This document shows positions 1 through 5,581 of a stretch of DNA of 5,675 bases, one piece after another. The notes below the pieces were generated by a model that was not told the DNA's origin, ran no database searches, and saw nothing but the letters and a program-made list of their open reading frames with translations. The stretch covers positions 1 through 5,675 of the forward strand of contig NMQN01000275.1 in NCBI GenBank assembly GCA_003575245.1. The letters run 5' to 3'. The translations under genes and the position numbers were made by a program. This DNA comes from Candidatus Atribacteria bacterium 1244-E10-H5-B2 (GTDB lineage: Bacteria > Atribacterota > JS1 > SB-45 > 34-128). How positions within the stretch are numbered: the first letter of the stretch is position 1; each line of letters begins with the position of its first letter.

Positions 1-1423
1 GTGAATATTGTGGCTTTAATGGTATTTCTTCCCATTCTGGGTTTTCACATTTACAAGGGCTTCCACTTGATTTTTGGTGTCCACATATTTTACATCTATA
101 GTTGGAACGATGCCCAGTAATTGTTTTTTCCAACCCCTCACATCCTCTATTCCTTTCGGCCTTTGAACTTTTGGCGCAATAGAAAAAGCGGGAAACGCCA
201 CCTGAATCGTTATACCATTCCCTAAATCCTTTAAGTTTTGTTTTAGAATTTATAAAAGATTGTCCACGATAAATGTTTCCATTAGCATTATTATTTTGAG
301 AGGACATTCCTTTTCTTTCCCCACTCTGCTCATCCAGCATATAACAAAGACATTCGGAGTTGGTATGAATTATTGCTTTGCCACTATATTGCATATCCTC
401 CATTGGTGGTTTAGGCTTATTGCCACCAAAAGTATTTCCACCTGATTTATTTCTTATTGCTTTTCCGTCTTTTACTTTCCCTTCTTTCACCTCATCGCAA
501 ATACACTCTAATATTACATTGGCATGGTAACGACCTTTATTTAAATCATATAATGGTGTATTTTGACTATTTTTTTTATTTCCAATAAATCCTATTCCAC
601 TTGTTTTTTGAATTGTATTTTTGCTTCTTGCTCTATCTTCGTTTTTCAAATCTATTGATATCCTTCCCCCATCTATATTCAATCCTGCCACTCCCCACTT
701 CAAAGCATTATTAGCATAACTGCCTTGATTAGGCTTCATGCAAACCAAGATCGGCTCGTAAGCTGGCTTTAGCCCATGTGATTTCCAGCCATCCCAGAGG
801 ATAGCATTTTTATCTGTTGGTTCTGTAATATAATCAGTTTTTCCAACTGTCCCACTTTCATATAAAGTATTCGATTTATCACATTTCTCTCTACTATTTG
901 GATTTCTACCAGTTATATTTGGCTTTTTTCCGCTTTGTTTTTGAAGTTGCTTACCTATATCCGTTGCCTTCGGAAATCCACTCCCATAAAGCCACATAAT
1001 ACAGTCTTTTAGAATCCATCCAGCATCCTCAATTGCACAAGCCAACCTATGATAGGTTCTCGTGCCACCGAAGCATAATAGGGTTGCTCCTGGCTTGGCC
1101 ACTCGGAGGGCTTCGGTAGCCCAGTTAAATACAAATTCATAATAATTTAATAAATCTTGTTTATGAAATCCTCTAAAAACTGGAAGTTGCTTAAATCCTT
1201 TTTTCTTATAAATATCTTCTCTTTGTATTTTTTGAAAATCAACAATTGTTCCACTATCCCATTGTTTTCTATTGCCAAATTTATCCCATTCCTTCCCCAT
1301 AAACTCCAGCCCATAGGGTGGATCTGTTATTATAGTATCTATGCTATTACTGGGCATCTCCTTCATCACTTCAAGGCAATCGCCACATATTATTCTATTT
1401 ATAAAATCTTCCGGATACTTCAT
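1..1423 (-). CDS. Site-specific DNA methyltransferase (N6-adenine/N4-cytosine type), C-terminus cut by window edge
   Basis: Translating the minus strand from the ATG at 1423 gives 474 codons with no stop up to the window edge. Residues 11-37 hold the family's start pattern, IICGDCLEVM followed by TDPPYG; DPPY is catalytic motif IV. Further family-typical stretches follow: GGTRTYHRL (119-127), WLYGSGFPKATDIGK (144-158), GLKPAYEPILVCMKP (217-231), GRYHANVILECICDEV (297-312), CYMLDEQSGE (360-369) and GGVSRFFYCAKSSKAERN (408-425). The protein should transfer a methyl group from S-adenosylmethionine to DNA. Motif I (the FxGxG cofactor site) lies C-terminal in this motif order and is outside the window, so the gene is partial here. 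Near the visible end a Cys cluster (C444, C447, C457, C459) looks like a small zinc ribbon. Such enzymes are common in phages and mobile elements, often without a partner nuclease, and no nuclease is seen. Target base and site cannot be told from the sequence. The start is supported by an AGGAG site and abuts the stop of an upstream methyltransferase remnant. Confidence 0.93.
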   Translation of the reverse strand, partial: MKYPEDFINRIICGDCLEVMKEMPSNSIDTIITDPPYGLEFMGKEWDKFGNRKQWDSGTIVDFQKIQREDIYKKKGFKQLPVFRGFHKQDLLNYYEFVFNWATEALRVAKPGATLLCFGGTRTYHRLACAIEDAGWILKDCIMWLYGSGFPKATDIGKQLQKQSGKKPNITGRNPNSREKCDKSNTLYESGTVGKTDYITEPTDKNAILWDGWKSHGLKPAYEPILVCMKPNQGSYANNALKWGVAGLNIDGGRISIDLKNEDRARSKNTIQKTSGIGFIGNKKNSQNTPLYDLNKGRYHANVILECICDEVKEGKVKDGKAIRNKSGGNTFGGNKPKPPMEDMQYSGKAIIHTNSECLCYMLDEQSGERKGMSSQNNNANGNIYRGQSFINSKTKLKGFREWYNDSGGVSRFFYCAKSSKAERNRGCEGLEKTITGHRSNYRCKICGHQKSSGSPCKCENPEWEEIPLKPQYS

Positions 1424-1534
1424 TCAAAATATCTCCTGTTGAACTTTAGCTATTCTCTTATTCGCCATATCAATATATTCTTGTTTTATCTCAATACCGA
1501 TAAATCTTTTTCTTTGTGTTAAAGCATATAGATT
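1424..1534 (-). pseudogene. C-terminal remnant of a second DNA methyltransferase
   Basis: This minus-strand frame has no start codon of its own. It encodes 36 residues, NLYALTQRKRFIGIEIKQEY followed by IDMANKRIAKVQQEIF, and ends in TGA at 1426-1424. The pattern RKRFIGIEIKQEYIDMANKRI is the typical last strand and helix of beta-class DNA methyltransferases, just after the FxGxGTT motif I that should precede it. Here the reading frame is closed by TAA at 1537-1535. Upstream of that stop the same frame gives SKGSRIERTV, which does not match motif I, and it then runs into the dctM 3' end. The catalytic and cofactor parts are therefore missing and the gene cannot be functional. It was probably the first of two tandem methyltransferase genes whose 5' part was lost when this DNA became joined to the dct operon. 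The exact breakpoint is uncertain and lies somewhere between about 1535 and the dctM stop. Confidence 0.72.
1433..1437 (-). promoter_or_regulatory. Ribosome binding site of the methyltransferase
   Basis: AGGAG on the minus strand lies 9 nt before the ATG at 1423. It is inside the last codons of the upstream remnant, whose TGA (1426-1424) directly touches the ATG. This layout indicates that the two genes were once translated as a coupled pair, and it fixes the start of the methyltransferase. Confidence 0.7.
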
Positions 1535-1566
1535 TTATACTGTTCTTTCTATCCTCGAGCCCTTAC

Positions 1567-2847
1567 TCAATGTCGTAAAAACAAATTTGGAAGGAACATC
1601 GTTAGATCAGGAAAATAAGTTATCAAAAGAAGAGCACTTACCAAGGCCAGTAAAAAAGGCCAAATAGCTTCTGTTATTTCTTCAATCGATATCCGAGCAA
1701 TCCTGCAGGCTACAAAAAGTGTTGGCCCCACCGGTGGTGTCGCTAAACCTATAGCAAGATTCACACACATAATCATGCCAAAATGAACTGGGTTTAAACC
1801 AATTTGTGTTACTACAGGAAGTAAAATAGGAACTAGGATAACACATGCTGCTGATATCTCCATAACACACCCTACTAGCAGAAGAAGTATATTTATAAAA
1901 AAAATTATTAATAGAGGATTATTTGATAAAGAAAGAAAAAAATGTGTTACTTGAAATGGTATATCGTTTATAATTAAAATAATAGAAAAAAATTTCGCTG
2001 CTGAAATAATAAATAAAACAATAGATGTTGTAACAGAAGCCCGAATACAAATTGAAGGTATCTTCTTAAATTTGAGTGTCTTTGTAATAAAGCCTAGTGC
2101 GGTACTATAAACTACTGCAACACAAGCAGCTTCAGTAGGAGTAAAAACCCCTCCCAGGATACCTCCTATTATTATTATTGGCATCAATAAAGCAGGAATT
2201 GCTTTCCAAAAAGCAGATGCCAACAATAACAAATTAAGAGTTTCTTCTATTTTAGGGAATTTATATTTTACTGCTTGGAAATAAGCAATAATAGCCATTG
2301 CGATTCCCATTATAATTCCTGGAATAATACCCGCTAAAAGTAGGGAAGATATCGATGTATTTGCAGCTACCCCATAAACCACCAGAATAATACTCGGAGG
2401 TATGATAGGACCAATGCATGATGAGGCAGCTGTAACCGCTGCACTATATTTAGCTGAATATCCTTCTTCTCCCATTGCAGGAATCATTATAGAACCTATA
2501 GCTGCTGTATCCGCGACCGCTGCTCCAGTGATACCTGCAAAAAATATACTAGTTAGTATATTAACCTGGGCTAATGCTCCTGGAATACGTCCAACTAAAA
2601 CTTGAGCAAAATGGATCAATCTTTTTGACAATCCTGTTTCTGTCATTATTTCCCCTGCTAAAATAAAGAAAGGAATAGCCATTAAAGGAAAAGAGTCGAT
2701 TCCAAAGAACATATATTCTGGAATAGCGTTTAGAGGCATGGTTCCTTGAATTCTAATTATTATAAGAGAGGTAAGGCCAATTACAAAAGCAATCGGTAAA
2801 CCAATAATTAACAGGGAAAGAAATGTTAAAACAATTACAATAGCCAT
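1567..2847 (-). CDS. dctM: TRAP transporter large permease subunit DctM
   Basis: The 426-residue product has the normal DctM length and is almost entirely hydrophobic, with roughly a dozen membrane segments. It forms the transport channel in the inner membrane with DctQ and moves substrate delivered by the binding protein DctP, using an ion gradient rather than ATP. Family signatures are clear. They include GLPIAFVIGL (16-25), PFFILAGEIM (59-68), the block AVADTAAIGSIMIPAM (110-125), SSCIGPIIPPSIILVVYG (142-159), FTPTEAACVAVVY (235-247) and GLATPPVGPTLFVA (367-380). The C-terminus around YFPDLTMFLPNLF matches the usual end, so the gene looks complete. The ATG at 2847 is the only reasonable start because an in-frame TGA lies shortly upstream. 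The ribosome site is weak (GAAAGAAG), and a 13-bp hairpin lies just before it, which may lower expression relative to dctP. The gene is followed without spacer or terminator by methyltransferase debris. Substrate is unknown; TRAP systems carry C4-dicarboxylates, sialic acid, keto acids and similar organic acids. Confidence 0.96.
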   Translation of the reverse strand: MAIVIVLTFLSLLIIGLPIAFVIGLTSLIIIRIQGTMPLNAIPEYMFFGIDSFPLMAIPFFILAGEIMTETGLSKRLIHFAQVLVGRIPGALAQVNILTSIFFAGITGAAVADTAAIGSIMIPAMGEEGYSAKYSAAVTAASSCIGPIIPPSIILVVYGVAANTSISSLLLAGIIPGIIMGIAMAIIAYFQAVKYKFPKIEETLNLLLLASAFWKAIPALLMPIIIIGGILGGVFTPTEAACVAVVYSTALGFITKTLKFKKIPSICIRASVTTSIVLFIISAAKFFSIILIINDIPFQVTHFFLSLSNNPLLIIFFINILLLLVGCVMEISAACVILVPILLPVVTQIGLNPVHFGMIMCVNLAIGLATPPVGPTLFVACRIARISIEEITEAIWPFLLALVSALLLITYFPDLTMFLPNLFLRH

Positions 2848-2864
2848 TTTTTTATACTTCTTTC

Positions 2865-2910
2865 AATACCACCTCATAGAGAAGTTAAAATTATTCCATG
2901 AGGTGGTATT
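2865..2910 (-). promoter_or_regulatory. Perfect 13-bp hairpin in the dctP-dctM gap
   Basis: AATACCACCTCAT (2865-2877) and ATGAGGTGGTATT (2898-2910) are perfect inverted repeats around a 20-nt loop. In the minus-strand transcript the stem lies after the dctP stop and ends about 17 nt before the dctM ATG. No U-run follows on this strand, so it is not a standard intrinsic terminator. A stem at this place can protect the 3' end of the dctP message and leave more binding protein than permease, as is often needed for binding-protein transporters. It may also hinder ribosome loading at dctM. The role is inferred; the structure is seen directly. Confidence 0.7.
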
Positions 2911-2922
2911 TTAAAAATCTAA

Positions 2923-3915
2923 TTATTCTACTGCATTAACCCATTTTTCGATAATTTCCTTACCAATAAATTTTTCCTGTTCCTCATATACACTCTTACA
3001 TTGTGCACGGAAACGTACTAATTCTTGAGTACTAAGTTGGTTAATTTCCATATATTCAGCTAATTCTTGAAGTTGAGCTTTTTCATCGCGTTGAGCCTGT
3101 TCTCGTTGCCAGGTTATTACTTCTTTTGCAGTTTCCCTTAGGATCTCTTGATATTCTTGAGGTAAATTATAGAAAAAATCTTTATTGATAAAGTAAATGT
3201 TGGGATCATAAGTATGCCCTGTTAATGATAAATATTTTTGGACTTCATACAATTTAGCTCCATAGATATTAACTACAGGGTTTTCTTGAGCATCTACAAC
3301 ACCTTGCTGTAAAGCCATGTATAATTCAGCCCATGGAATTGGTGTTGGTAAAGCCTTCAGAGCTCTAAAAGTAGCTATAAATATGGGACTTTGCATCACC
3401 CTTACTTTTATTCCTTTAAGATCTTCCCACTTGTATACAGGTCTTACATTATTTGTAAGATGCCTAATTCCATTTTCAGGATATCCTAATCCAACAAACC
3501 CATAATCTTCAAGTTTTTCCAAAAGTTCAGTACCTAAAGAACTATCCAAAAGAGTGTACCATTGTTCACGACTTGTAAATAAGTAAGGTAAATTTAATAC
3601 ACCGAAAGCAGGTTCATAAGCTACAACCGGCGCGAGGGCTGCATCTACCATAGTTTGAGTCCCTATTCTAACCGCCTCTAATGCTTCACGACCGCCACCT
3701 AACACAGCCCCAATGTACAATTTAACCTCGATATCCCCATTGGTTCGATCCTCAACAAGTTCTGCAAATTTTTCTTCTGCTTTAGTCAAATTGTGCGTTG
3801 CAGGCATTGGGCCATTAAAGATGATTTTATACTTAGCTGCAAAAACATTGGAACTCAATAGAATGAGAATAATCAGCATACCTATTAAGCTAAAAAAAAT
3901 CTTTTTATTTTTCAT
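2923..3915 (-). CDS. dctP: TRAP transporter substrate-binding protein DctP
   Basis: The 330-residue product has the usual length of DctP-family binding proteins. Residues 1-26 form a signal peptide: KNKK, then a hydrophobic stretch, ending SSNVFA before AKYK. No lipobox cysteine is seen, so the mature protein should be soluble outside the membrane. It binds the solute and hands it to DctQM. Family features include GAVLGGGREALEAVRIGTQTM (69-89), LNLPYLF (107-113), GIRHLTNNVRPV (149-160), LKGIKVRVMQSP (166-177) and VVDAQENPV (206-214). R172 in KVRV is the position of the conserved arginine that salt-bridges a substrate carboxylate in studied members, which fits an organic acid ligand. The exact substrate cannot be read from the sequence. 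A good GGAGA site precedes the ATG at 3915. The gene lies between dctQ and dctM, which is unusual; dctP is normally first. The gap before it contains duplicated sequence. Confidence 0.96.
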   Translation of the reverse strand: MKNKKIFFSLIGMLIILILLSSNVFAAKYKIIFNGPMPATHNLTKAEEKFAELVEDRTNGDIEVKLYIGAVLGGGREALEAVRIGTQTMVDAALAPVVAYEPAFGVLNLPYLFTSREQWYTLLDSSLGTELLEKLEDYGFVGLGYPENGIRHLTNNVRPVYKWEDLKGIKVRVMQSPIFIATFRALKALPTPIPWAELYMALQQGVVDAQENPVVNIYGAKLYEVQKYLSLTGHTYDPNIYFINKDFFYNLPQEYQEILRETAKEVITWQREQAQRDEKAQLQELAEYMEINQLSTQELVRFRAQCKSVYEEQEKFIGKEIIEKWVNAVE

Positions 3916-3927
3916 TTCAATTCTCCT

Positions 3928-3951
3928 TTTATTTTTAAATATAATTTATTC
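3928..3951 (-). repeat. Second copy of an AT-rich repeat before dctP
   Basis: This 24-nt AT-rich stretch ending TATAATTTATTC on the plus strand is identical to 4019-4042. Here it lies directly before the dctP ribosome site. It contains TATATT-like sequence on the minus strand that could act as a -10 box, but no convincing -35 was found, so a separate dctP promoter is only possible. Confidence 0.8.
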
Positions 3952-3991
3952 GTAAAATTCTTAGCCTACCATTCTACATAAATTCTTGCTA

Positions 3992-4071
3992 ATTCATTTA
4001 TTTTTTTATCATCCCCTTTTTATTTTTAAATATAATTTATTCATTTATTTTTTTATCACCCCCTTTTTATT
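3992..4071 (-). repeat. Near-perfect 33-bp direct repeat, second copy at the dctQ 3' end
   Basis: Positions 3992-4024 and 4039-4071 match at 32 of 33 bases, offset by 47 bp (single difference at 4012 versus 4059). The copy at 4039-4071 encodes the last residues of dctQ (NKKGVIKK and the stop); the other copy lies in the gap. A further block, 4019-4042, joins the two and recurs at 3928-3951. The simplest reading is a tandem duplication of the dctQ end plus its spacer. In the transcript it leaves a spare GGGG-ATG followed by three codons and a stop. Confidence 0.9.
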
Positions 4072-4599
4072 GATTAGGATTTGCTTAAATTTTAAGTCTT
4101 TCTTTTCAATCGAGATCGCAACATCCTTTTCTATACCAGCAATTAAAGCTATCTGCTGGATAAACATCAAAAAACCACCTATAGGAATAGATATAAAAGG
4201 CCAGAACATAGAAATTCTTAGTGCAGGAGAAAGCTGGACTTTAACGTGAACAGCATGGACCCACCCCCACCAGATAAGATGTGCTAAAAAAATTAATATT
4301 AAGCCTTGTATTATATATATCATCCTCCTCTTAATTTGCTCGGGCAGAAACTTCAACAAAACTACCATACCTATATGTGCTTTTTGGCGTAATGCAATAC
4401 TCGAACCTACAAAAGTGAGCCAAATCATAATGTATCGGGCTAATTCCTCGGTTCCGATTAATGGCATTTTAAGAAAATAACGGAAAAATACCTCAAAAGT
4501 TATAGTTGCCGTAAGGGCTAATATCAAAACAACTACAGAAATGCGAGCAAATTTGTCAGCATCGGAACTAACTCTAAAAATAATCTTTTTTATCTTCAC
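4045..4599 (-). CDS. dctQ: TRAP transporter small permease subunit DctQ
   Basis: The 184-residue product has the family's typical length and four membrane segments at about 20-42, 56-80, 92-117 and 129-153. It pairs with DctM in the inner membrane and helps dock DctP. Signature residues are visible: EVFFRYFLKMPLIGTEELARYIMIWLTFVG across 36-65, with the conserved Glu pair at 51-52 and Arg55, then SSIALRQKAHI to residue 76. The C-terminal tail is lysine-rich (EKKDLKFKQILINKKGVIKK), and its last codons lie inside a duplicated repeat. The start used is GTG at 4599, preceded by AGAGGA at a slightly long spacing of 11 nt. An ATT a few codons upstream is also in frame but less likely. It is 57 nt downstream of the 3D-protein gene, so the two are probably cotranscribed. 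It precedes dctP rather than overlapping dctM, which departs from the common P-Q-M order. Confidence 0.92.
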   Translation of the reverse strand: MKIKKIIFRVSSDADKFARISVVVLILALTATITFEVFFRYFLKMPLIGTEELARYIMIWLTFVGSSIALRQKAHIGMVVLLKFLPEQIKRRMIYIIQGLILIFLAHLIWWGWVHAVHVKVQLSPALRISMFWPFISIPIGGFLMFIQQIALIAGIEKDVAISIEKKDLKFKQILINKKGVIKK

Positions 4600-4604
4600 G
4601 TTTA

Positions 4605-4655
4605 CTTTAATCCTCTTATGCTTTTTCTTTTCTTTTCTTCCCAGGGATCCTTCAT
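4605..4655 (-). CDS. Possible 16-codon leader peptide before dctQ
   Basis: ATG at 4655 begins two bases after the stop of the 3D gene and opens a short frame, MKDPWEEKRKSIRGLK, ending in TAA six bases before the dctQ GTG. GAGGGG lies about 10 nt before the ATG. The frame fills the whole gap and could couple translation of dctQ to the gene upstream. It is short and charged, and it may be chance. An old frameshifted dctQ start is another explanation. Confidence 0.25.
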
Positions 4656-4656
4656 C

Positions 4657-5058
4657 TTATTTATCCCCCTCGATTACATAAACCTTTACCAGTCTCCGAC
4701 CCCAAGCAATGGCTTCTTCATAAGTAGAAAAGCATAGATCTATTTTCCAGCCCTTGATTGCCGATCCCCGGTCATTACACTTGCCGACCCCATAACCTTC
4801 AATCCACACCCTTTGGCCCATGCGTAGAGGACCGTTTTTATCATCGCAGGCGACCGATCCTCTACCAGCCACGTCGCCTATGGCAGTGAAGCCATCATTA
4901 AAAGGATAAGTACACTCGGGCCCCGGGTAGTATCCGGTAGCCTCCAATATAAAATATTTTGGCTCTTTTGCCGGTACCGGCAAAGTATAAATAGCGTATA
5001 AAATTGAGATTAATATAATATATAAGACCAAATAAGTTAATCTATTAATGTTTTTCAT
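4657..5058 (-). CDS. Membrane-anchored or secreted 3D-domain protein (MltA-like double-psi barrel)
   Basis: The product has 133 residues. Residues 1-30 form a signal peptide or membrane anchor (hydrophobic 8-28). The remainder is a 3D domain, named for three conserved aspartates and related to the catalytic barrel of the lytic transglycosylase MltA and to the C-terminus of YabE/YuiC-type cell-wall proteins. Seen directly: ILEATGYYPGPEC (37-49), DGFTAIGDVAGRGSVACDD (55-73), WIEGYGVGKCNDRGSAIKGW (85-104), KIDLCF (105-110) and ALVK-type closing strand KVYVI. The three aspartates are D72 or D73, D96 and D107. The likely role is peptidoglycan cleavage or remodelling outside the membrane. Four cysteines (C49, C71, C94, C109) lie close to the catalytic residues, which is unusual. 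The start ATG at 5058 has an AGAGAGG site 9 nt upstream. It is the first gene before dctQPM but has no obvious functional link with transport. Confidence 0.85.
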   Translation of the reverse strand: MKNINRLTYLVLYIILISILYAIYTLPVPAKEPKYFILEATGYYPGPECTYPFNDGFTAIGDVAGRGSVACDDKNGPLRMGQRVWIEGYGVGKCNDRGSAIKGWKIDLCFSTYEEAIAWGRRLVKVYVIEGDK

Positions 5059-5081
5059 ATTTTTTTGCCTCTCTTCTTATG

Positions 5082-5159
5082 GGGCCTGACCCGGTTAAAG
5101 GTTAACCAAATTACAGCAGTCCTTACTTGACCATAATTTATAGTAACCGAGTCAGGCCC
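5082..5159 (-). repeat. REP/MITE-like inverted repeat upstream of the 3D gene
   Basis: Arms at 5082-5097 (GGGCCTGACCCGGTTA) and 5144-5159 are inverted copies with one difference, which becomes a G-U pair in minus-strand RNA. The 46-nt interior holds a perfect palindrome GGTTAACC (5100-5107) that repeats part of the left arm. No U-run follows, so it is not a terminator. The GC-rich arms stand out from the AT-rich surroundings. The arms resemble the GGGTCAGGCCC-type palindromes that spread as REP or small non-autonomous elements; that assignment is inference. On the minus strand CTATAAATTAT (5133-5143) could be a -10 box for the 3D gene, but a good -35 is not seen. Confidence 0.6.
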
Positions 5160-5183
5160 GGTTTATTTAAATAAGGTCATTCC

Positions 5184-5357
5184 CTATTTATTATTGATTC
5201 GGATTTTGATTTCATATATTAATTTATTAATAGTATTTTTAATATATTTTTCTTTTGAATATCTCTTAGCATAAAAGCCATTTTCGACATCTTCAATTAC
5301 TTGTTCGATTGTAGTTTTAAAAACCTTTCTTAGCTGCTCTAACTTTTCTTCTTTCAC
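5184..5357 (-). CDS. Small hypothetical protein, 57 residues, GTG start
   Basis: The minus strand from GTG at 5357 reads MKEEKLEQLRKVFKTTIEQV, then IEDVENGFYAKRYSKEKYIK, then NTINKLIYEIKIRINNK, and stops with TAG at 5186-5184. I do not recognise the family. The protein is highly charged, lacks a signal peptide or membrane segment, and looks all-helical, with a possible helix-turn-helix or small coiled-coil arrangement. The start is supported by a strong ribosome site, GGGGGGTGA, ending a few bases before GTG; another GTG within that site is followed at once by a stop. It would be the first gene of the transcription unit or a monocistronic gene. Directly upstream lies a long structured leader (5377-5457). 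Nothing links it to transport. The ordinary amino-acid composition and good ribosome site favour a real gene. Confidence 0.6.
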   Translation of the reverse strand: MKEEKLEQLRKVFKTTIEQVIEDVENGFYAKRYSKEKYIKNTINKLIYEIKIRINNK

Positions 5358-5376
5358 CTTCTCACCCCCCTTTTAC

Positions 5377-5457
5377 CAAGCCTCCGTTTAGGTCCTTATA
5401 ACTGAGAGCCAAAGTCTGGGTTCTGGAAAACACTCAGTTCGACCTTGCGGAGGCTTG
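5377..5457. promoter_or_regulatory. Nested stem-loop: leader of the small gene or plus-strand terminator
   Basis: Three nested stems are visible. CAAGCCTCCG (5377-5386) pairs with CGGAGGCTTG (5448-5457), AGGTC (5390-5394) pairs with GACCT (5441-5445), and AACTGAG (5400-5406) pairs with CTCAGTT (5433-5439). In minus-strand RNA the apical part adds CCAGA/UUUGG. Read on the minus strand it is a leader ending about 20 nt before the GTG of the 57-codon gene, which would allow control of that gene. Read on the plus strand it is followed by a T-rich run (GTTTTTATTTTTTC) and could stop transcription entering from the left. No known riboswitch class is recognised. Confidence 0.55.
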
Positions 5458-5481
5458 TTTTTATTTTTTCCCTTAAAATAA

Positions 5482-5565
5482 AAATAGCCAAAACAAAAAA
5501 GACCAGATACCAACAGGAGTATCGAGAACCTGTTGAAATGTCCAGTCTTATCATTTTGGCTATTT
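5482..5565 (-). ncRNA. Long nested hairpin with an internal terminator-like stem
   Basis: Outer arms of 12 bp (5482-5493 with 5554-5565) enclose a 9-bp stem (5499-5507 with 5541-5549) and a 7-bp stem (CAACAGG 5511-5517 with CCTGTTG 5529-5535) around an 11-nt loop. All three non-Watson-Crick positions in these stems are C-A on the plus strand but G-U on the minus strand, so the minus-strand RNA is the structured one. In that direction the middle stem is followed by six U residues, as in an intrinsic terminator. It may end a transcript entering from the right, be a structured RNA, or be the end of a mobile element. Confidence 0.55.
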
Positions 5566-5581
5566 AATTTTATTTCTAAGT

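Noticed and set aside
16..201. 61-codon minus-strand frame
   Set aside because: It overlaps in another frame the clearly recognisable methyltransferase segment FFYCAKSSKAERN and following residues.
260..445. 61-codon plus-strand frame
   Set aside because: It is antisense to the methyltransferase and has no supporting signal.
1157..1522. 121-codon plus-strand frame
   Set aside because: It is the antisense of the methyltransferase start and remnant, is dominated by Ile/Phe/Tyr/Ser from AT-rich antisense, and matches no family.
1532..1539. TATAAAAT as a -10 box for the methyltransferase
   Set aside because: No acceptable -35 box lies at the right distance, and such words are common in AT-rich DNA.
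3986..4249. 87-codon plus-strand frame rich in Phe and Ile
   Set aside because: It is antisense to the dctQ end and the duplicated spacer, and its composition follows from T-runs.
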